A stretch of 63,640 nucleotides of DNA from Acidimicrobiaceae bacterium (GCA_003133325.1 PKXA01000133.1:1-63640), one strand, 5' to 3'. Counted from the first letter of the stretch, positions 42,118-54,950 are shown. Numbers and translations are program-made. The notes: a model not told the origin generated them from the letters alone.

Positions 42118-42900
42118 GTGCCCGAGCTCCCCGAAGTCGAGTCCTATCGGCGCCTGGCCGAAACCGCTGTCGACCGGAGCATCGCCTCGGTGGCGACCCC
42201 CGATGCCTGGTACCTGAAGAGCGGAACGACGAGCCCGATGTTGCGTCGCCTGCTGGTCGGCCACCGGTTCACCGCGGCTCGACGCCGGGGGAAGCTGCTC
42301 CTGCTCGACACCGACGACGGCCCGGTCGTCGGCATCCGGTTCGGCATGACCGGCTTGTTGACCGTCGACGGCGCATCGAGCGTCGGTCAACTCATTTCTG
42401 TCCCCCGGCGGGACAACCCGGCGTGGGACAGGTGCATCGTCCGTTTCGACGACGGGGGTGCCATGGCCGTTCGGGACCCGAGACGCCTGGGGGGCATTGT
42501 GGTCGATCCGAGCCTCACCCACCTGGGCCCTGATGCCCTGTCGATCACCAGGTGCCAGCTGGCTGCCGCCCTCGGGGGATCGGTCGCCCCGCTCAAGGCC
42601 CGACTGCTCGACCAGTCCAAGGTGGCCGGCATCGGGAACCTGATCGCCGACGAGGTGCTGTGGCGGGCGGGCCTCTCACCGGAACGTCCGGCCGGGTCCT
42701 TGTCGCCGGCCGACGTCGGTCGGCTGCACCGGCAGGTGGGCCGGACCCTGGGTCTCCTGATGGAACGGGGCGGATCCCACCTCGGCGATCTGATGGAGGA
42801 GCGCCACCCGGGAGGTCGTTGTCCGAGGGACGGAGAGGAGCTGACCCGTTCGACCATCGGTGGTCGAACCACGTGGTGGTGCCCGACCCATCAGCAATGA
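42118..42900 (+). CDS. Fpg/Nei family DNA glycosylase with an altered zinc finger
   Basis: The 260-residue protein starts P-E-L-P-E-V-E, the Pro nucleophile and Glu of Fpg/MutM. It has R-R-R-G-K-L-L-L-L with the conserved lysine and [17 protein letters not shown] of the H2TH motif. It excises oxidised bases such as 8-oxoguanine and nicks the abasic site. The C-terminal finger reads R-C-P-R-D-G then W-W-C-P-T-H-Q, so the second and fourth zinc ligands are Asp and His instead of Cys. Metal binding may differ or be lost. It is divergent from mscR and leaderless. Confidence 0.88.
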   Translation: MPELPEVESYRRLAETAVDRSIASVATPDAWYLKSGTTSPMLRRLLVGHRFTAARRRGKLLLLDTDDGPVVGIRFGMTGLLTVDGASSVGQLISVPRRDNPAWDRCIVRFDDGGAMAVRDPRRLGGIVVDPSLTHLGPDALSITRCQLAAALGGSVAPLKARLLDQSKVAGIGNLIADEVLWRAGLSPERPAGSLSPADVGRLHRQVGRTLGLLMERGGSHLGDLMEERHPGGRCPRDGEELTRSTIGGRTTWWCPTHQQ

Positions 42901-42940
42901 CCCATCGGGGACGTGCCGGTCTGCGCCGGAGGCGCCTCGG

Positions 42941-45287
<2,347 letters not shown>

Positions 45288-45521
45288 CCGAGGCATGGCC
45301 GGGACGAATGAACCCGGTTCCCGGTCGTTTCAGAGGTACACTGTTGGTTGTGGTAGGGCACCGTGCCCATCCACCGGGGTCTTCCTCATTCTGTTTGTCA
45401 GGTCCGCAGCCGTGGACCCGATGGCCGGCCCGAGGCGGGCCCGCCTGTATCCGTGAATCCCACGCATACCGATGGCCGGCCCCCGGCCGTCACCCAACAG
45501 ATGAGAGGCAACACATCCCCA
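45288..45521. promoter_or_regulatory. leader region of the DEAD-box helicase
   Basis: A TACACT -10-like box lies at 45336-45341, leaving a leader of about 175 nt before ATG 45522. GATGGCCGGCCC occurs twice, near 45420 and near 45470. Long leaders are common for DEAD-box helicases and may form regulatory structures. No small gene is seen. Confidence 0.4.
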
Positions 45522-46760
45522 ATGACAACCACAGCTGAGCAATCAGGCCGCGCCCGCACACTCGAAGATGACGGCGACGGTCCCGAGGACGAAGCTCTCA
45601 CCTTCGACTCGCTCGGGGTCGACCCGGCACTGGTCAAGGCCCTCGCCGTCCAGGGAATTACCACCGCATTCTCCATTCAGGCCATGACCGTGGCCGATGC
45701 ACTCGCCGGTCGTGATGTCTGCGGCAAGGCCAAGACCGGCTCGGGGAAGACCCTGGCCTTCGGACTCCCGCTCCTGCAGCGAACCATGCTGACGAGGGCC
45801 ACCGAGCCCGGCCGGCCCCGGGCCCTGGTGCTGGTACCTACCCGTGAACTGGCCGTGCAGGTGAGCGAGGTCCTCGAAACCCTGGCCGACGAAGTCGGTC
45901 TCCGAGTGGTAGCCGTCTACGGCGGCGCCGATATCGAGCGTCAAGTGAAGAAGCTTCGCAAGGGCGTCGACGTGATCATCGCCACGCCGGGACGGCTCAT
46001 TGACCTGGGCGACCGTGGCGAGCTTTCGGTGGCCGATATCGAGACGCTGGTGCTGGACGAGGCGGATCGCATGGCCGATATGGGCTTCATGCCCCAGGTC
46101 GAGTGGGTCCTCCGGCGATTGGAGCGGAAGCACCAGACCCTGTTGTTCTCGGCCACGCTCGACGGTGCCGTTGACCGTTTGGTGAGTCGCTACTTGACCG
46201 ACCCGGTCCACCACGAGGTGGCGTCGCCAAGTGCCACCGTCGAGGAGATGGAGCACCGATTCCTCGAGGTGCACCAAATGGACAGGGTGAAAGTGTGCGC
46301 CACCATCTGCCGCCACTCGGAGAAGACGATCGTGTTCGTTCGGACAAAGCGGGGCGCTGACCGTCTGGTCGAGCAACTTCGCAAGGAGGGGGTCAACGCC
46401 GACGCCATCCACGGCGATCTGCGGCAGGCCAACCGGGAGCGGACACTGAAGGATTTCGGGATGGGCAAGCTACCGACGTTGGTGGCTACCGACGTGGCCG
46501 CCCGAGGATTGGACATCGACGCGGTCGACGTGGTCATCCACTTCGACCCGCCCGAGGATCACAAGGCATATCTCCACCGCTCGGGTCGCACGGCCCGGGC
46601 CGGCGAGACAGGGGTGGTCGTCACCCTGGTGCAGTGGAACCAGGTCCTCGAAGTGGAGCGGATCCAACAACGCATCGGGTTGAAGATCCCGATCGTGGAG
46701 ATCTTCTCCAACGACTCGCGCCTGGCCAACCTGGCCTCGTGGAATCCGGTCCGGGTGTGA
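45522..46760 (+). CDS. DEAD-box ATP-dependent RNA helicase
   Basis: The 412-residue protein has an N-terminal Q-motif region, A-K-T-G-S-G-K-T (Walker A), P-T-R-E-L, T-P-G-R-L-I-D, V-L-D-E-A-D-R-M (DEAD box), S-A-T-L (motif III), and helicase C-terminal motifs V-A-A-R-G-L-D and H-R-S-G-R-T-A-R. It unwinds RNA, with likely roles in ribosome assembly, RNA decay or cold. ATG 45522 follows GAGAGG by about 12 nt; the alternative M-R-G-N at 45501 adds a few residues. Its stop overlaps the next gene (TGATG). Confidence 0.92.
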   Translation: MTTTAEQSGRARTLEDDGDGPEDEALTFDSLGVDPALVKALAVQGITTAFSIQAMTVADALAGRDVCGKAKTGSGKTLAFGLPLLQRTMLTRATEPGRPRALVLVPTRELAVQVSEVLETLADEVGLRVVAVYGGADIERQVKKLRKGVDVIIATPGRLIDLGDRGELSVADIETLVLDEADRMADMGFMPQVEWVLRRLERKHQTLLFSATLDGAVDRLVSRYLTDPVHHEVASPSATVEEMEHRFLEVHQMDRVKVCATICRHSEKTIVFVRTKRGADRLVEQLRKEGVNADAIHGDLRQANRERTLKDFGMGKLPTLVATDVAARGLDIDAVDVVIHFDPPEDHKAYLHRSGRTARAGETGVVVTLVQWNQVLEVERIQQRIGLKIPIVEIFSNDSRLANLASWNPVRV

Positions 46761-47512
46761 TGTCAGAGGTTCAATCCCTCCCGATGTTGGAAGTTGATCC
46801 GGGACCGGTCGACGTGGAGCGCATCCTGGTGGTGACCGCTCACCCCGACGACGTGGATTTCGGGGCGGCAGGTTCGGTGGCCACCTGGACACACACCGGC
46901 GTGGAGGTGGCGTACTGCATCGTCACCGATGGCGATGCCGGGGGATCGGACCGGACCATCAGCCGGGCCGACCTGGCCGCGGTCCGACGCGATGAACAGC
47001 GGGAAGCGGCGGCCAAGGTCGGCGTATCCGATGTGACGTTTCTCGGATTCCCGGACGGTCGCCTGGTCCCTAGCATCGAACTGCGCCGGGACATCTCTCG
47101 GGTCATCCGACGCTTCCGACCCGACCGGGTGGTGGCTCAGTCTCCCGAGCGGTACTGGGAGCGCCTGTATGCCAGCCATCCCGACCACCTGGCTGCCGGC
47201 GAGGCAGCCGCCTGTGCGGTGTACCCGGACGCCCGCAATCCGTTTGCCCATCCTGAGCTCCTCGAAGAGGGCCTCGAGCCCCATATCGTGTCGGAACTTT
47301 GGGTGATGGCCACCGAACGGGCCAACCGGGTGGTCGATGCCACCGAGCAGTTCGACAAGAAGCTGGCCGCCCTCCGGTCCCACCGGAGCCAGGTCGGCGA
47401 CGGTGCCGATATCGAAGACCTCATTCGCCCGTGGATGTCCGGGGCCGCCCAGTCGGCCGGTCTGCCTGAGGGTCGATTCGCCGAAGCCTTCCATGTCGTC
47501 GGGACCAGGTAG
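46760..47512 (+). CDS. PIG-L/LmbE family deacetylase
   Basis: The 250-residue protein has V-T-A-H-P-D-D-V-D-F (AHPDD zinc motif), I-V-T-D-G-D-A-G-G, a V-V-A-Q-S-P-E segment and H-P-D-H-L-A-A-G-E-A-A, the second metal and substrate residues. Members remove acetyl groups from N-acetylglucosaminyl compounds, including the mycothiol enzymes MshB and Mca. No GlcNAc-Ins deacetylase signature can be singled out, so the substrate is open. Its ATG overlaps the helicase stop, indicating one transcript. Confidence 0.85.
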   Translation: MSEVQSLPMLEVDPGPVDVERILVVTAHPDDVDFGAAGSVATWTHTGVEVAYCIVTDGDAGGSDRTISRADLAAVRRDEQREAAAKVGVSDVTFLGFPDGRLVPSIELRRDISRVIRRFRPDRVVAQSPERYWERLYASHPDHLAAGEAAACAVYPDARNPFAHPELLEEGLEPHIVSELWVMATERANRVVDATEQFDKKLAALRSHRSQVGDGADIEDLIRPWMSGAAQSAGLPEGRFAEAFHVVGTR

Positions 47513-47521
47513 ACCGACAGA

Positions 47522-48247
47522 GTGACCGAACCGGTCGTCACCGCCCGGACCGGCGGAGATCCCCGGCCGTGGGCGATCATCCAACACGTAGCCCACGAAG
47601 GACCCGGCTTGGTCGGAAAGGTGCTGGCCGCGGCCGGCTACGCCTACGACATGATCCGGACGGACCTCGGCCAAGACCTGCCCGACCTCGCCCAGATCGG
47701 AGGCCTGGTTGCCTTGGGCGGGCCGATGAGCGTCCATGACACCGACCAGTTTCCTTGGTTGGCTGACGAACGCCGGCTGTTGGCGGCGGCAACGGGCGGC
47801 GGACTGCCGGTTCTCGGCGTGTGTCTGGGGGCCCAGCAGCTGGCGGCTGCCCTCGGGGCTGAGGTCACCACCGGAGACAGTGCGGAGATCGGAGTGGGCA
47901 CTGTCACCCTCACTGCTTCCGGTCGTCGGGACCGGGTGCTGGGCCCGGAGTACGGAGGACTGGCCGACACCGCCATTCCCTGCGTGCACTGGCACCATGA
48001 CACCTTCGCCCTGCCTGCGGGGGCGGAGCACTTGGCGGCGACAAGGGTGTTTCCCCATCAGGCATTCCGGGTGGGTGCCCGGGCCTATGGATTTCAGTTT
48101 CACGTGGAGGTCAACGCCGCTCTCGCCGAGCAGTGGCTCCCCCATCTTCCGACCGGGACCGTCCTCGGGGCATCCGGCCTGTCCCAAGTGGAAATCACAG
48201 GGCGCCGCATCCTGCGGCGTTTCGTCGACCTGGGGGCGGCGCGGTGA
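47522..48247 (+). CDS. class I glutamine amidotransferase-like protein
   Basis: The 241-residue protein has L-V-A-L-G-G-P-M-S-V, V-L-G-V-C-L-G-A-Q-Q-L (nucleophile Cys) and Y-G-F-Q-F-H-V-E (catalytic His, Glu), the GATase1 triad. It hydrolyses glutamine or, in stand-alone proteins, acts on gamma-glutamyl compounds; no synthase domain is fused. GTG 47522 lies 9 bp after the PIG-L stop, and the end overlaps the HlyIII gene (TGATG). Confidence 0.87.
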   Translation: MTEPVVTARTGGDPRPWAIIQHVAHEGPGLVGKVLAAAGYAYDMIRTDLGQDLPDLAQIGGLVALGGPMSVHDTDQFPWLADERRLLAAATGGGLPVLGVCLGAQQLAAALGAEVTTGDSAEIGVGTVTLTASGRRDRVLGPEYGGLADTAIPCVHWHHDTFALPAGAEHLAATRVFPHQAFRVGARAYGFQFHVEVNAALAEQWLPHLPTGTVLGASGLSQVEITGRRILRRFVDLGAAR

Positions 48248-48903
48248 TGGACGAACCTGTCGAGACAGTGAAACCCCGGCTACGGGGCGTGCTCCACGAG
48301 GTGGGCTTCTTCGTCTCGCTGGTGTCGGGCGTGGCCCTGGTGTGGGCGGCTCCGACCGCGGGATCGAAGGCGGTGACGGCGATCTATGCCATCTCCATCT
48401 CGATGTTGTTCGGTGTCAGTGCGCTCTTCCATCGTCATACCTGGGGGCCGGTGGGCCGACGCCGGATGCGCCGGGCCGACCATTCGACCATCTTCGTCGC
48501 CATTGCCGGTTCCTATACGGCGGTCGCCGGAATCGCCCTGGGCGGTTGGGCCCGCATCACGGTCTTGTGCATCGTCTGGGGTGGTGCCGTGGTTGGCATC
48601 ACCATTCGCCAAACCTGGCTCGACGCTCCCAAGGCGGTGATCGCGGTCCCCTATGTGGTGGTGGGATGGTCGGCCTTGGCGGTATTGCCTCAGTTGTTCC
48701 ATGTTCTCGGCGTGACCGGGTTCGTCCTCCTCTTTCTCGGTGGCTTTGCCTACACCGCAGGGGCAGTGGTCTACGCCCTCAAGCGCCCCGATCCGATTCC
48801 GGGAGTATTCGGCTACCACGAGGTGTTCCACGCCTGCACCATCGTGGGCGCCGTCGTGCACTTCGTGGTGATCGCCTGGTTCGTGTTGCCGCTGGCGAGC
48901 TAA
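48247..48903 (+). CDS. hemolysin III / PAQR family membrane protein
   Basis: The 218-residue protein has seven hydrophobic helices and the family histidines: [16 protein letters not shown], and [10 protein letters not shown] with the paired late histidines. PAQR proteins are zinc-containing membrane hydrolase-like proteins; the bacterial function is poorly known. ATG 48247 overlaps the amidotransferase stop. It ends the helicase-PIG-L-amidotransferase-HlyIII run and converges on acnA with a 4-bp overlap. Confidence 0.87.
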   Translation: MDEPVETVKPRLRGVLHEVGFFVSLVSGVALVWAAPTAGSKAVTAIYAISISMLFGVSALFHRHTWGPVGRRRMRRADHSTIFVAIAGSYTAVAGIALGGWARITVLCIVWGGAVVGITIRQTWLDAPKAVIAVPYVVVGWSALAVLPQLFHVLGVTGFVLLFLGGFAYTAGAVVYALKRPDPIPGVFGYHEVFHACTIVGAVVHFVVIAWFVLPLAS

Positions 48904-51599
48904 ACCGCCATTTGGCGAAGCATGTACGGAAGGATCCCGCCGTGGCGGTAGTACTCGGCCTCCATCGGGGTGTCGATCCGCAACCGGGCGGAAAACTCCA
49001 CCACTCGGTCGCCTTCGGTGGCGCGCACGGTGACATCCTTGGGGACTTCGCCGCGGTTGAGCGACTCGACACCGGAGATGGCGAACACCTCATGACCGGT
49101 GAGCCCGAGCGATGCCACACTCTGACCATCGGCGAACTGAAGCGGCAATACCCCCATCCCGATCAGATTCGATCGGTGGATCCGTTCGTAGCTGGAGGCG
49201 ATGACGGCCCGGATGCCCAGCAGTGCGGTTCCCTTGGCCGCCCAATCACGGGACGATCCGGATCCGTACTCCTTGCCCGCCAGTACCACCAACGGAATGC
49301 CCACTGCGGCGTATTCGACAGAAGCGTCGAAGATGGTGGTCTCCACGCCATCAGGGAGGTGCAGGGTGATGCCTCCTTCGGTGCCGGGAGCGAGTTGGTT
49401 GCGCAGACGGATATTGGCAAACGTGCCACGCATCATCACTTCGTGATTGCCCCGGCGAGACCCATAGGAGTTGAAATCCCCCCGCTCTACCCCATGGTCG
49501 GCCAGATAGCGTCCCGCCGGTGTCGACGGGCCGATGCTTCCTGCCGGTGAGATGTGGTCGGTGGTCACACTGTCGCCGAGGACGGCCAGTACCCGTGCAC
49601 CGCTGATGTCGGTCACCGGCGTCGGCTCGTGCGCCAGACCCTCGAGGAACGGTGGGCGCAACACGTAGGTGGAGCCGTTGTCCCAGGCGAAGGTATTGCC
49701 GGTGGCCGTCTCCACATTCTGCCAGCGCTCGTCGCCGTCGAACACCGAGCTGTACCTGTCGCGGAACATCTCCGAGGTCAACGAGGTGCGGATGGCCTCG
49801 GTCACCTCTTCGGCCGACGGCCACAGGTCGGCTAGGTGCACCTGGTTGCCGTTGGGGTCGGTGCCCAGCGAGTCGTTGTCGAGGTCTATGTCCATGGTGC
49901 CGGCCAGGGCATAGGCCACCACCAACGGCGGCGAGGCCAGGTAGTTCATCCGTACGTCAGGGTGGATCCGTCCTTCGAAGTTCCGGTTTCCCGACAGCAC
50001 GGAAACCGCCGAGAGGTCACCACCCTGGACGGCTTCGGAGACTCCGGTGAGTAGGGGGCCGGAGTTGCCGATGCAGGTGGTGCAACCGAAGCCGACCAGG
50101 TCGAACCCGGCCTCTGCCAACGGCCCGGTGAGCCCGGCGCGGTCGAAGTAGTCCATGACCACCCGGGACCCGGGGGCGAGGGTGGTCTTGACCCAGGGCT
50201 TGGGTCGCAGCCCGAGATCGACCGCCTTCTTGGCCAGAAGCCCGGCCGCCACCATCACCTGGGGATTCGAGGTGTTGGTGCAACTGGTGATGGCGGCCAC
50301 CACCACGTGACCGTCCTCGATGGTCACCGTCGATCCGTTGGACAGGGTGGCCGGCGCCGACTTCTTCTCGCGCCCGAGGGCGGTGTGGAAGGCATCTTTG
50401 GCGTCGGACAAGGGGACCCGATCTTGGGGGCGGGCGGGACCGGCGATGCTCGGGACCACCGTGGAGAGATCCAACTCGATCGTCTCGGAGAAGACGGGCT
50501 CCGCTCCATCGGGGAGGTGGAACATGCCCTGCTCTTTAGCGTAGGCCTCGACCAGGGCCACGTGGTCATCATCGCGGCCGGTGAACCGTAGATAGTCGAG
50601 GGTCACGTCATCGATGGGGAAGATGGCGCAGGTGGCACCGTATTCGGGTGACATGTTGCCGATGGTGGCCCGATTAGCCAACGGGACCGCCGCCACGCCA
50701 GGTCCGTAGAACTCCACGAACTTGCCCACCACACCGCGCTGGCGGAGCAGTTGGGTGATGGTGAGGACCAGGTCGGTGGCGGTGGTCCCGGCCGGCTGGC
50801 GTCCGGTGAGGCGGAATCCCAGCACCGGCGGGAGGAGCATGGAGAGGGGTTGGCCGAGCACGGCCGCCTCGGCTTCAATGCCGCCGACCCCCCAGCCCAA
50901 CACGCCGAGCCCGTTGACCATGGTGGTGTGGGAGTCGGTGCCGACCAGCGTGTCGCAGTAGGCCCTTCCGTCTTCGGTGCCGAAGACCACCCGCGAGAGG
51001 TACTCGAGATTGACCTGGTGGCAGATGCCGGCACCGGGCGGGACAACCCTGAATCCGTCAAAGGCCTGTTGGGCCCAGCGCAGCAGTTGATACCTCTCGA
51101 TGTTGCGCTGATACTCGATGTCGACGTTCTGGTCGTACGAGTCGGAGGTGCCCGAGACCTCGGCGATCACCGAGTGATCGATGACCAGTTCGACGGGGAC
51201 GAGTGGATTCACCTTGGCCGGATCTCCCCCCAACTCGGCGAGGGCGTCCCGCATGGCCGCCAAATCGACCACCCCGGGGACCCCGGTGAAATCCTGCATG
51301 AGGACCCGTTCGGGGGTGAGGGCGATCTCGACGGCGCCACTTCCCCCCACGCCGTGGCGCCCGGGGTCGCGACCCCAGTCGGCCACCGCTTCGATGTCGT
51401 CGGGGCTGACGGCGAGGCCGTCCTCGTGCCGGAGAAGGTTCTCGAGGACGACTTTGATCGAATAGGGGAGCCGGGCCACGTCGTACCGGTCGGCCAGGGC
51501 ATTGATCCGGAAGATCTCATACGTCTTGTCACCCACTGTCAGGTCGGCCCGGGCGCCGAAGCTGTTGGGAGCGGACGCTGAGGAAGGAGATGGGGCCAT
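48900..51599 (-). CDS. acnA: aconitate hydratase A
   Basis: The 899-residue protein has [38 protein letters not shown] (three cluster cysteines) and [12 protein letters not shown] in the C-terminal swivel domain, as in AcnA/IRP-type aconitases. It isomerises citrate to isocitrate in the TCA cycle and may also bind RNA. The start is taken as ATG 51599; the frame runs to 51677. It overlaps the convergent HlyIII gene by 4 bp. Confidence 0.95.
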   Translation of the reverse strand: MAPSPSSASAPNSFGARADLTVGDKTYEIFRINALADRYDVARLPYSIKVVLENLLRHEDGLAVSPDDIEAVADWGRDPGRHGVGGSGAVEIALTPERVLMQDFTGVPGVVDLAAMRDALAELGGDPAKVNPLVPVELVIDHSVIAEVSGTSDSYDQNVDIEYQRNIERYQLLRWAQQAFDGFRVVPPGAGICHQVNLEYLSRVVFGTEDGRAYCDTLVGTDSHTTMVNGLGVLGWGVGGIEAEAAVLGQPLSMLLPPVLGFRLTGRQPAGTTATDLVLTITQLLRQRGVVGKFVEFYGPGVAAVPLANRATIGNMSPEYGATCAIFPIDDVTLDYLRFTGRDDDHVALVEAYAKEQGMFHLPDGAEPVFSETIELDLSTVVPSIAGPARPQDRVPLSDAKDAFHTALGREKKSAPATLSNGSTVTIEDGHVVVAAITSCTNTSNPQVMVAAGLLAKKAVDLGLRPKPWVKTTLAPGSRVVMDYFDRAGLTGPLAEAGFDLVGFGCTTCIGNSGPLLTGVSEAVQGGDLSAVSVLSGNRNFEGRIHPDVRMNYLASPPLVVAYALAGTMDIDLDNDSLGTDPNGNQVHLADLWPSAEEVTEAIRTSLTSEMFRDRYSSVFDGDERWQNVETATGNTFAWDNGSTYVLRPPFLEGLAHEPTPVTDISGARVLAVLGDSVTTDHISPAGSIGPSTPAGRYLADHGVERGDFNSYGSRRGNHEVMMRGTFANIRLRNQLAPGTEGGITLHLPDGVETTIFDASVEYAAVGIPLVVLAGKEYGSGSSRDWAAKGTALLGIRAVIASSYERIHRSNLIGMGVLPLQFADGQSVASLGLTGHEVFAISGVESLNRGEVPKDVTVRATEGDRVVEFSARLRIDTPMEAEYYRHGGILPYMLRQMAV

Positions 51600-51681
51600 G
51601 GGCCCATTCTGCCCACTCCCGGACACCCGGCGCCAAGGCAGCGGTCGATGTCCTCCCCTCAGGTATTCCTCGGTCATCCGA

Positions 51682-52509
51682 TTACGTTCGGGTGCGGTAC
51701 CGCCAGACGGCCAACGGGGGCAGCACGATCAGGATCCCTACTGTCCATCCCACCGCCTGGAATACCCAGTGAGACGTGGGCCCCCCGAGCATCAGGGACC
51801 GACATGCGGTCACCACCACGCTCACCGGTTGATAGGTGGCGAAGCCGCGCAACCAACTGGGCATGTCCGCAAGGGGGACAAAGGCGGAGGAGGCAAAGGT
51901 CAACGGGAACAGGAGCGGAAACGACATGACCTGTGCCGTCTCGCTGTTGGGGGCGGAGAGTCCTATCAGGGCAAAACCCCACGACAGGGCGTAGGCGAAC
52001 AACAGGATGAGTCCGATCCCGGCCAGATAGGGAAGTACCCCGGTGGTCGGGCGGTACCCAACCAGGAATCCGACACCGGTCATGACGATGACCACCATCA
52101 CGTTCCGGCAGAGGTCCGCGGTTGTACGCCCGGCCAGCACTGCCGAGCGCGCCATGGGCAGGGCGCGGAACCGCTCGATGAGCCCCTTTTGGAGATCTTC
52201 GGCGAGACCGATACTTGTCTGTATGGCGCCGAACGCCACTGTCTGCACGAAGATCCCCGGCATCAGGTAGTTCACATAGTTGATCCCATGCCCCGGATGG
52301 ATCGCCCCGCCGAAGACATAGCGGAACAGCAGTACGAACATGATCGGCTGCACGGTGGCGAAGAACAGCGCCTCGGGAATTCGGGTAATGGCGATCAAGT
52401 TCCGTTTGGTGACTGTCAGCGTGTCCGAGATCGCCCATCGGACGCGGGCGGCGACCCCGGTAGCCAACGGAGCGCCGGTGACTGTCGGGATGGAGATGGT
52501 GGTGGTCAT
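51682..52509 (-). CDS. ABC-2 type transporter permease (DrrB-like)
   Basis: The 275-residue protein has six hydrophobic helices and the ABC-2 pattern: [37 protein letters not shown], and [16 protein letters not shown]. It is the permease of a drug/lipid exporter with the ATPase encoded immediately upstream (4-bp overlap). The MarR regulator on the far side fits drug-responsive control. Confidence 0.9.
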   Translation of the reverse strand: MTTTISIPTVTGAPLATGVAARVRWAISDTLTVTKRNLIAITRIPEALFFATVQPIMFVLLFRYVFGGAIHPGHGINYVNYLMPGIFVQTVAFGAIQTSIGLAEDLQKGLIERFRALPMARSAVLAGRTTADLCRNVMVVIVMTGVGFLVGYRPTTGVLPYLAGIGLILLFAYALSWGFALIGLSAPNSETAQVMSFPLLFPLTFASSAFVPLADMPSWLRGFATYQPVSVVVTACRSLMLGGPTSHWVFQAVGWTVGILIVLPPLAVWRYRTRT

Positions 52510-53552
52510 CGGTTGCCTCCAACGGGGATGGGTGTCGATTCGGGTTGACCGGCGCGATCGCGGGTGCCGCCCGAGCCCTTTGCTTCCGATCCGTCCTCTC
52601 CGTCTCCGTCTTCGGTGCGGTGCCCGGTCAGAGCCAGAAACGCGTCATCGAGGCTGGGCTCCCGCAGGGTGAAGGTGGTGGGAGTGATGCCCGCCTGGTC
52701 GAGCGATCGAAGGGCCTCCATGGCGTCCCTCGGACCGTTGTCGACGGTGACCTCGACCACCCGACCGTTGACGTTCGGGTGGTGGGGGCCGATGGCATTC
52801 AAGACCGAAGCCGTGCGGGCGACGTCGTCGTTATCGTGCAATCCCACCTCGAGGACGGTGGCACCCAGGTCGGACTTGAGTTGGGCCGGGGTGCCTTCGG
52901 CGATGACCCGCCCATGATCAAGCACGGACAGGGTGTTGGCCAAACGGTCGGCTTCCTCGAGGTACTGGGTGGTGAGGAGCACCGTGGTGCCCTCTCCCAC
53001 CAGACTCTCGATGACTTCCCACATGTCGTTCCGGCTCTGGGGGTCCAGACCGGTGGTGGGCTCATCGAGGAAGAGCACCGTTGGTCGGGCCACCAGGGCT
53101 GCGGCCAGGTCGAGACGCCGGCGCATGCCACCCGAGTACGTCTTGAGGGCCCGGTTGCCGGAGGCGGCCAGATCGAACTGGTCGAGCAGTTCTTTGGCCC
53201 GGCCGGCCACGTACGACTTCGGAAGGTGGTTAAGCCGACCCACCATGGCCAGGTTCTCCCGGCCGGTCAGGTTCTCATCGACGGCGGCGTACTGACCGGC
53301 CAGACCGATCAGACTGCGGACCAGGTCGGCCTGCTTCGCCACGTCGTGGCCGAGGACAAGTGCGGAGCCGCTGTCGGCTTTGAGAATGGTGGTCAATATC
53401 CGCACGGCTGTCGTCTTGCCCGACCCATTGGGACCGAGCAGACCGAAGACGGTTCCCTCCTCGACGTTGAAACTCACCCCGTCGAGGGCGCGGACCTCCT
53501 GCTTGCCGGAGAACGTCTTCTTCACATCGGTGACTTCGATTGCGTATGGCAT
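52506..53552 (-). CDS. ABC transporter ATP-binding protein (DrrA-like)
   Basis: The 348-residue ATPase has L-L-G-P-N-G-S-G-K-T-T (Walker A), Y-S-G-G-M-R-R-R-L-D-L-A (signature), V-L-F-L-D-E-P-T-T-G-L-D (Walker B) and a DrrA-type C-terminal domain (DUF4162-like), followed by a glutamate/glycine-rich tail. It powers drug or lipid export with the adjacent permease. It is divergent from marR. A TATACA-like box on the minus strand lies at about 53616-53611, with a long leader of roughly 60 nt. Confidence 0.92.
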   Translation of the reverse strand: MPYAIEVTDVKKTFSGKQEVRALDGVSFNVEEGTVFGLLGPNGSGKTTAVRILTTILKADSGSALVLGHDVAKQADLVRSLIGLAGQYAAVDENLTGRENLAMVGRLNHLPKSYVAGRAKELLDQFDLAASGNRALKTYSGGMRRRLDLAAALVARPTVLFLDEPTTGLDPQSRNDMWEVIESLVGEGTTVLLTTQYLEEADRLANTLSVLDHGRVIAEGTPAQLKSDLGATVLEVGLHDNDDVARTASVLNAIGPHHPNVNGRVVEVTVDNGPRDAMEALRSLDQAGITPTTFTLREPSLDDAFLALTGHRTEDGDGEDGSEAKGSGGTRDRAGQPESTPIPVGGNR

Positions 53553-53613
53553 CGGCGGCGATCCCGTCTTCGAGTGCGCGAACGGAGTCAGCTAACTCCC
53601 TTTACTTTTGTAT

Positions 53614-53629
53614 ATCTTAAGGTTTAGAT
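53614..53629. promoter_or_regulatory. candidate MarR operator in the divergent ABC/marR promoter
   Basis: ATCTTAA (53614-53620), two bases, TTTAGAT (53623-53629): an imperfect inverted repeat (6 of 7 pairs) in an AT-rich island. It overlaps the -10 regions of both divergent genes. Confidence 0.55.
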
Positions 53630-53630
53630 T
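53625..53630 (+). promoter_or_regulatory. -10 box of a probable leaderless promoter (marR)
   Basis: TAGATT, 6 nt before GTG 53637. Confidence 0.5.
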
Positions 53631-53636
53631 ATTAGT

Positions 53637-54137
53637 GTGTCAACCAAGTTGGACCAGCCCGAGTTCGAGGCACAGATAGCCGGTAAGCCAGGCTCGGCAA
53701 CAGGTTCGGGGCACCCAGACCTGGTCGAAGCGATGCGGGCCTACCAGACGGCCGTCGATATCTTCGATGAGGCCGTTGCGGACAAGCTCGGGCTCAACCG
53801 AACCGATTTCCGGTGCATCGAGATTCTCGACCGGCACCAGCCGATGACCGCCGGATCGCTGGCCCACGCGTCCCGGCTCTCGACGGGGACAATCACCTTC
53901 GTGATCGACCGGTTGGAAGCTGCCGGGTTCGTGCGTCGCCTGAAGGATGAGGACGATCGACGCCGGGTACTGGTGGAAATGGTCCCGGCTGCGCAACTGA
54001 AGGTCCATGCGTGCCACCTCCCGATGATCGAGGATGCCCGGACGGCGCTGGCCGAATTCGCCGCTGACGAGCTCGCGGCGGTCTGCAAATTCCTCAGAAT
54101 CAGCACAGTCGTGTTCCAAAGAAACGTTCCCACCTGA
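53637..54137 (+). CDS. MarR family transcriptional regulator
   Basis: The 166-residue winged-helix protein has the MarR pattern: L-N-R-T-D-F-R-C-I-E-I-L, M-T-A-G-S-L-A-H-A-S-R-L-S-T-G-T-I-T (recognition helix) and V-R-R-L-K-D-E-D-D-R-R-R-V (wing). MarR proteins are dimeric repressors relieved by phenolics or oxidants. It is divergent from the ABC exporter, the standard drug-sensing arrangement, with a candidate operator between them. GTG 53637 is leaderless. Confidence 0.88.
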   Translation: MSTKLDQPEFEAQIAGKPGSATGSGHPDLVEAMRAYQTAVDIFDEAVADKLGLNRTDFRCIEILDRHQPMTAGSLAHASRLSTGTITFVIDRLEAAGFVRRLKDEDDRRRVLVEMVPAAQLKVHACHLPMIEDARTALAEFAADELAAVCKFLRISTVVFQRNVPT

Positions 54138-54264
54138 CTGGACCGGGTACTACGGTCGGAATGCGCGACCGGGCTGGATGACCGGGCGATACCACGACCC
54201 GGATGCCCGGGACCTGGGCGCCCAGCCGGAGGCCGCCTGCCAGGCGCCTCCCGCGGTGAGCCAT

Positions 54265-54270
54265 TATCCT
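54265..54270 (+). promoter_or_regulatory. -10 box of a probable leaderless promoter (peroxiredoxin)
   Basis: TATCCT, 6 nt before ATG 54277. Confidence 0.5.
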
Positions 54271-54276
54271 CGGCGT

Positions 54277-54738
54277 ATGCACGAAGGCGATATCGCACCG
54301 GACTTCGAACTGCCCGACGAAAACGGAACTCCCAGGCGGCTCAGCGACCTGGTGGCTGATGGCCCGGTCGTCCTGTTCTTCTACCCGGCGGCGATGACGC
54401 CGGGCTGTACGGCGGAAAGCTGCCATTTCCGAGACATGAAAGCGGAGTTCGACGCGGTGGGTGCCCAAAGGATCGGCATCAGCGCCGACGCGGTCGAGAA
54501 GCAGAAGCGATTCTCGGACAAGCACTCTTTCGCCTTTCCTCTGCTTTCCGACCCTGATGGCGCCGTAGCAACCCAGTACGGGGTCAGGCGCCGCTTTACA
54601 GCCCTTTCACCCACCAAACGGGCGACGTTCGTGATCGGAAACGATCTCAAAGTGGCGGCCGTCATCCATAGCGAAGTGCGGATGAACGTGCATGCGGACC
54701 GAGCGCTCGAGGCGGTGGCGAAGCTCTCCGCCCATTGA
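54277..54738 (+). CDS. peroxiredoxin, AhpC/Bcp-like
   Basis: The 153-residue protein has D-F-E-L-P-D-E-N-G, F-F-Y-P-A-A-M-T-P-G-C-T-A-E-S-C (peroxidatic Cys and a Cys five residues later) and R-A-T-F-V-I. It is a second Bcp-like peroxiredoxin; in place of the K-D-D-T of the bcp gene it has A-A-M-T. It should reduce peroxides with a thiol donor. It follows marR by 139 bp and has its own leaderless promoter. Confidence 0.9.
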   Translation: MHEGDIAPDFELPDENGTPRRLSDLVADGPVVLFFYPAAMTPGCTAESCHFRDMKAEFDAVGAQRIGISADAVEKQKRFSDKHSFAFPLLSDPDGAVATQYGVRRRFTALSPTKRATFVIGNDLKVAAVIHSEVRMNVHADRALEAVAKLSAH

Positions 54739-54950
54739 ATCCTTGACGCCGATGCCGATGCCATCGTCGGAAGTTGGCCGGCCCTAACGCTGCAGAACGT
54801 TCGATCCTCGGCGGTGCCGGCTTCGACCCAGCATGCTCTGATCTCCGCATGCAAAGGCAAGGCTCGCAGTTCAGCTCGGCGTCGTACCCCGACCCGACCA
54901 GAGCCCGGCGGGCTTGGGCTCTCGATGAACTGGAACCGAGGGGGAATTTC

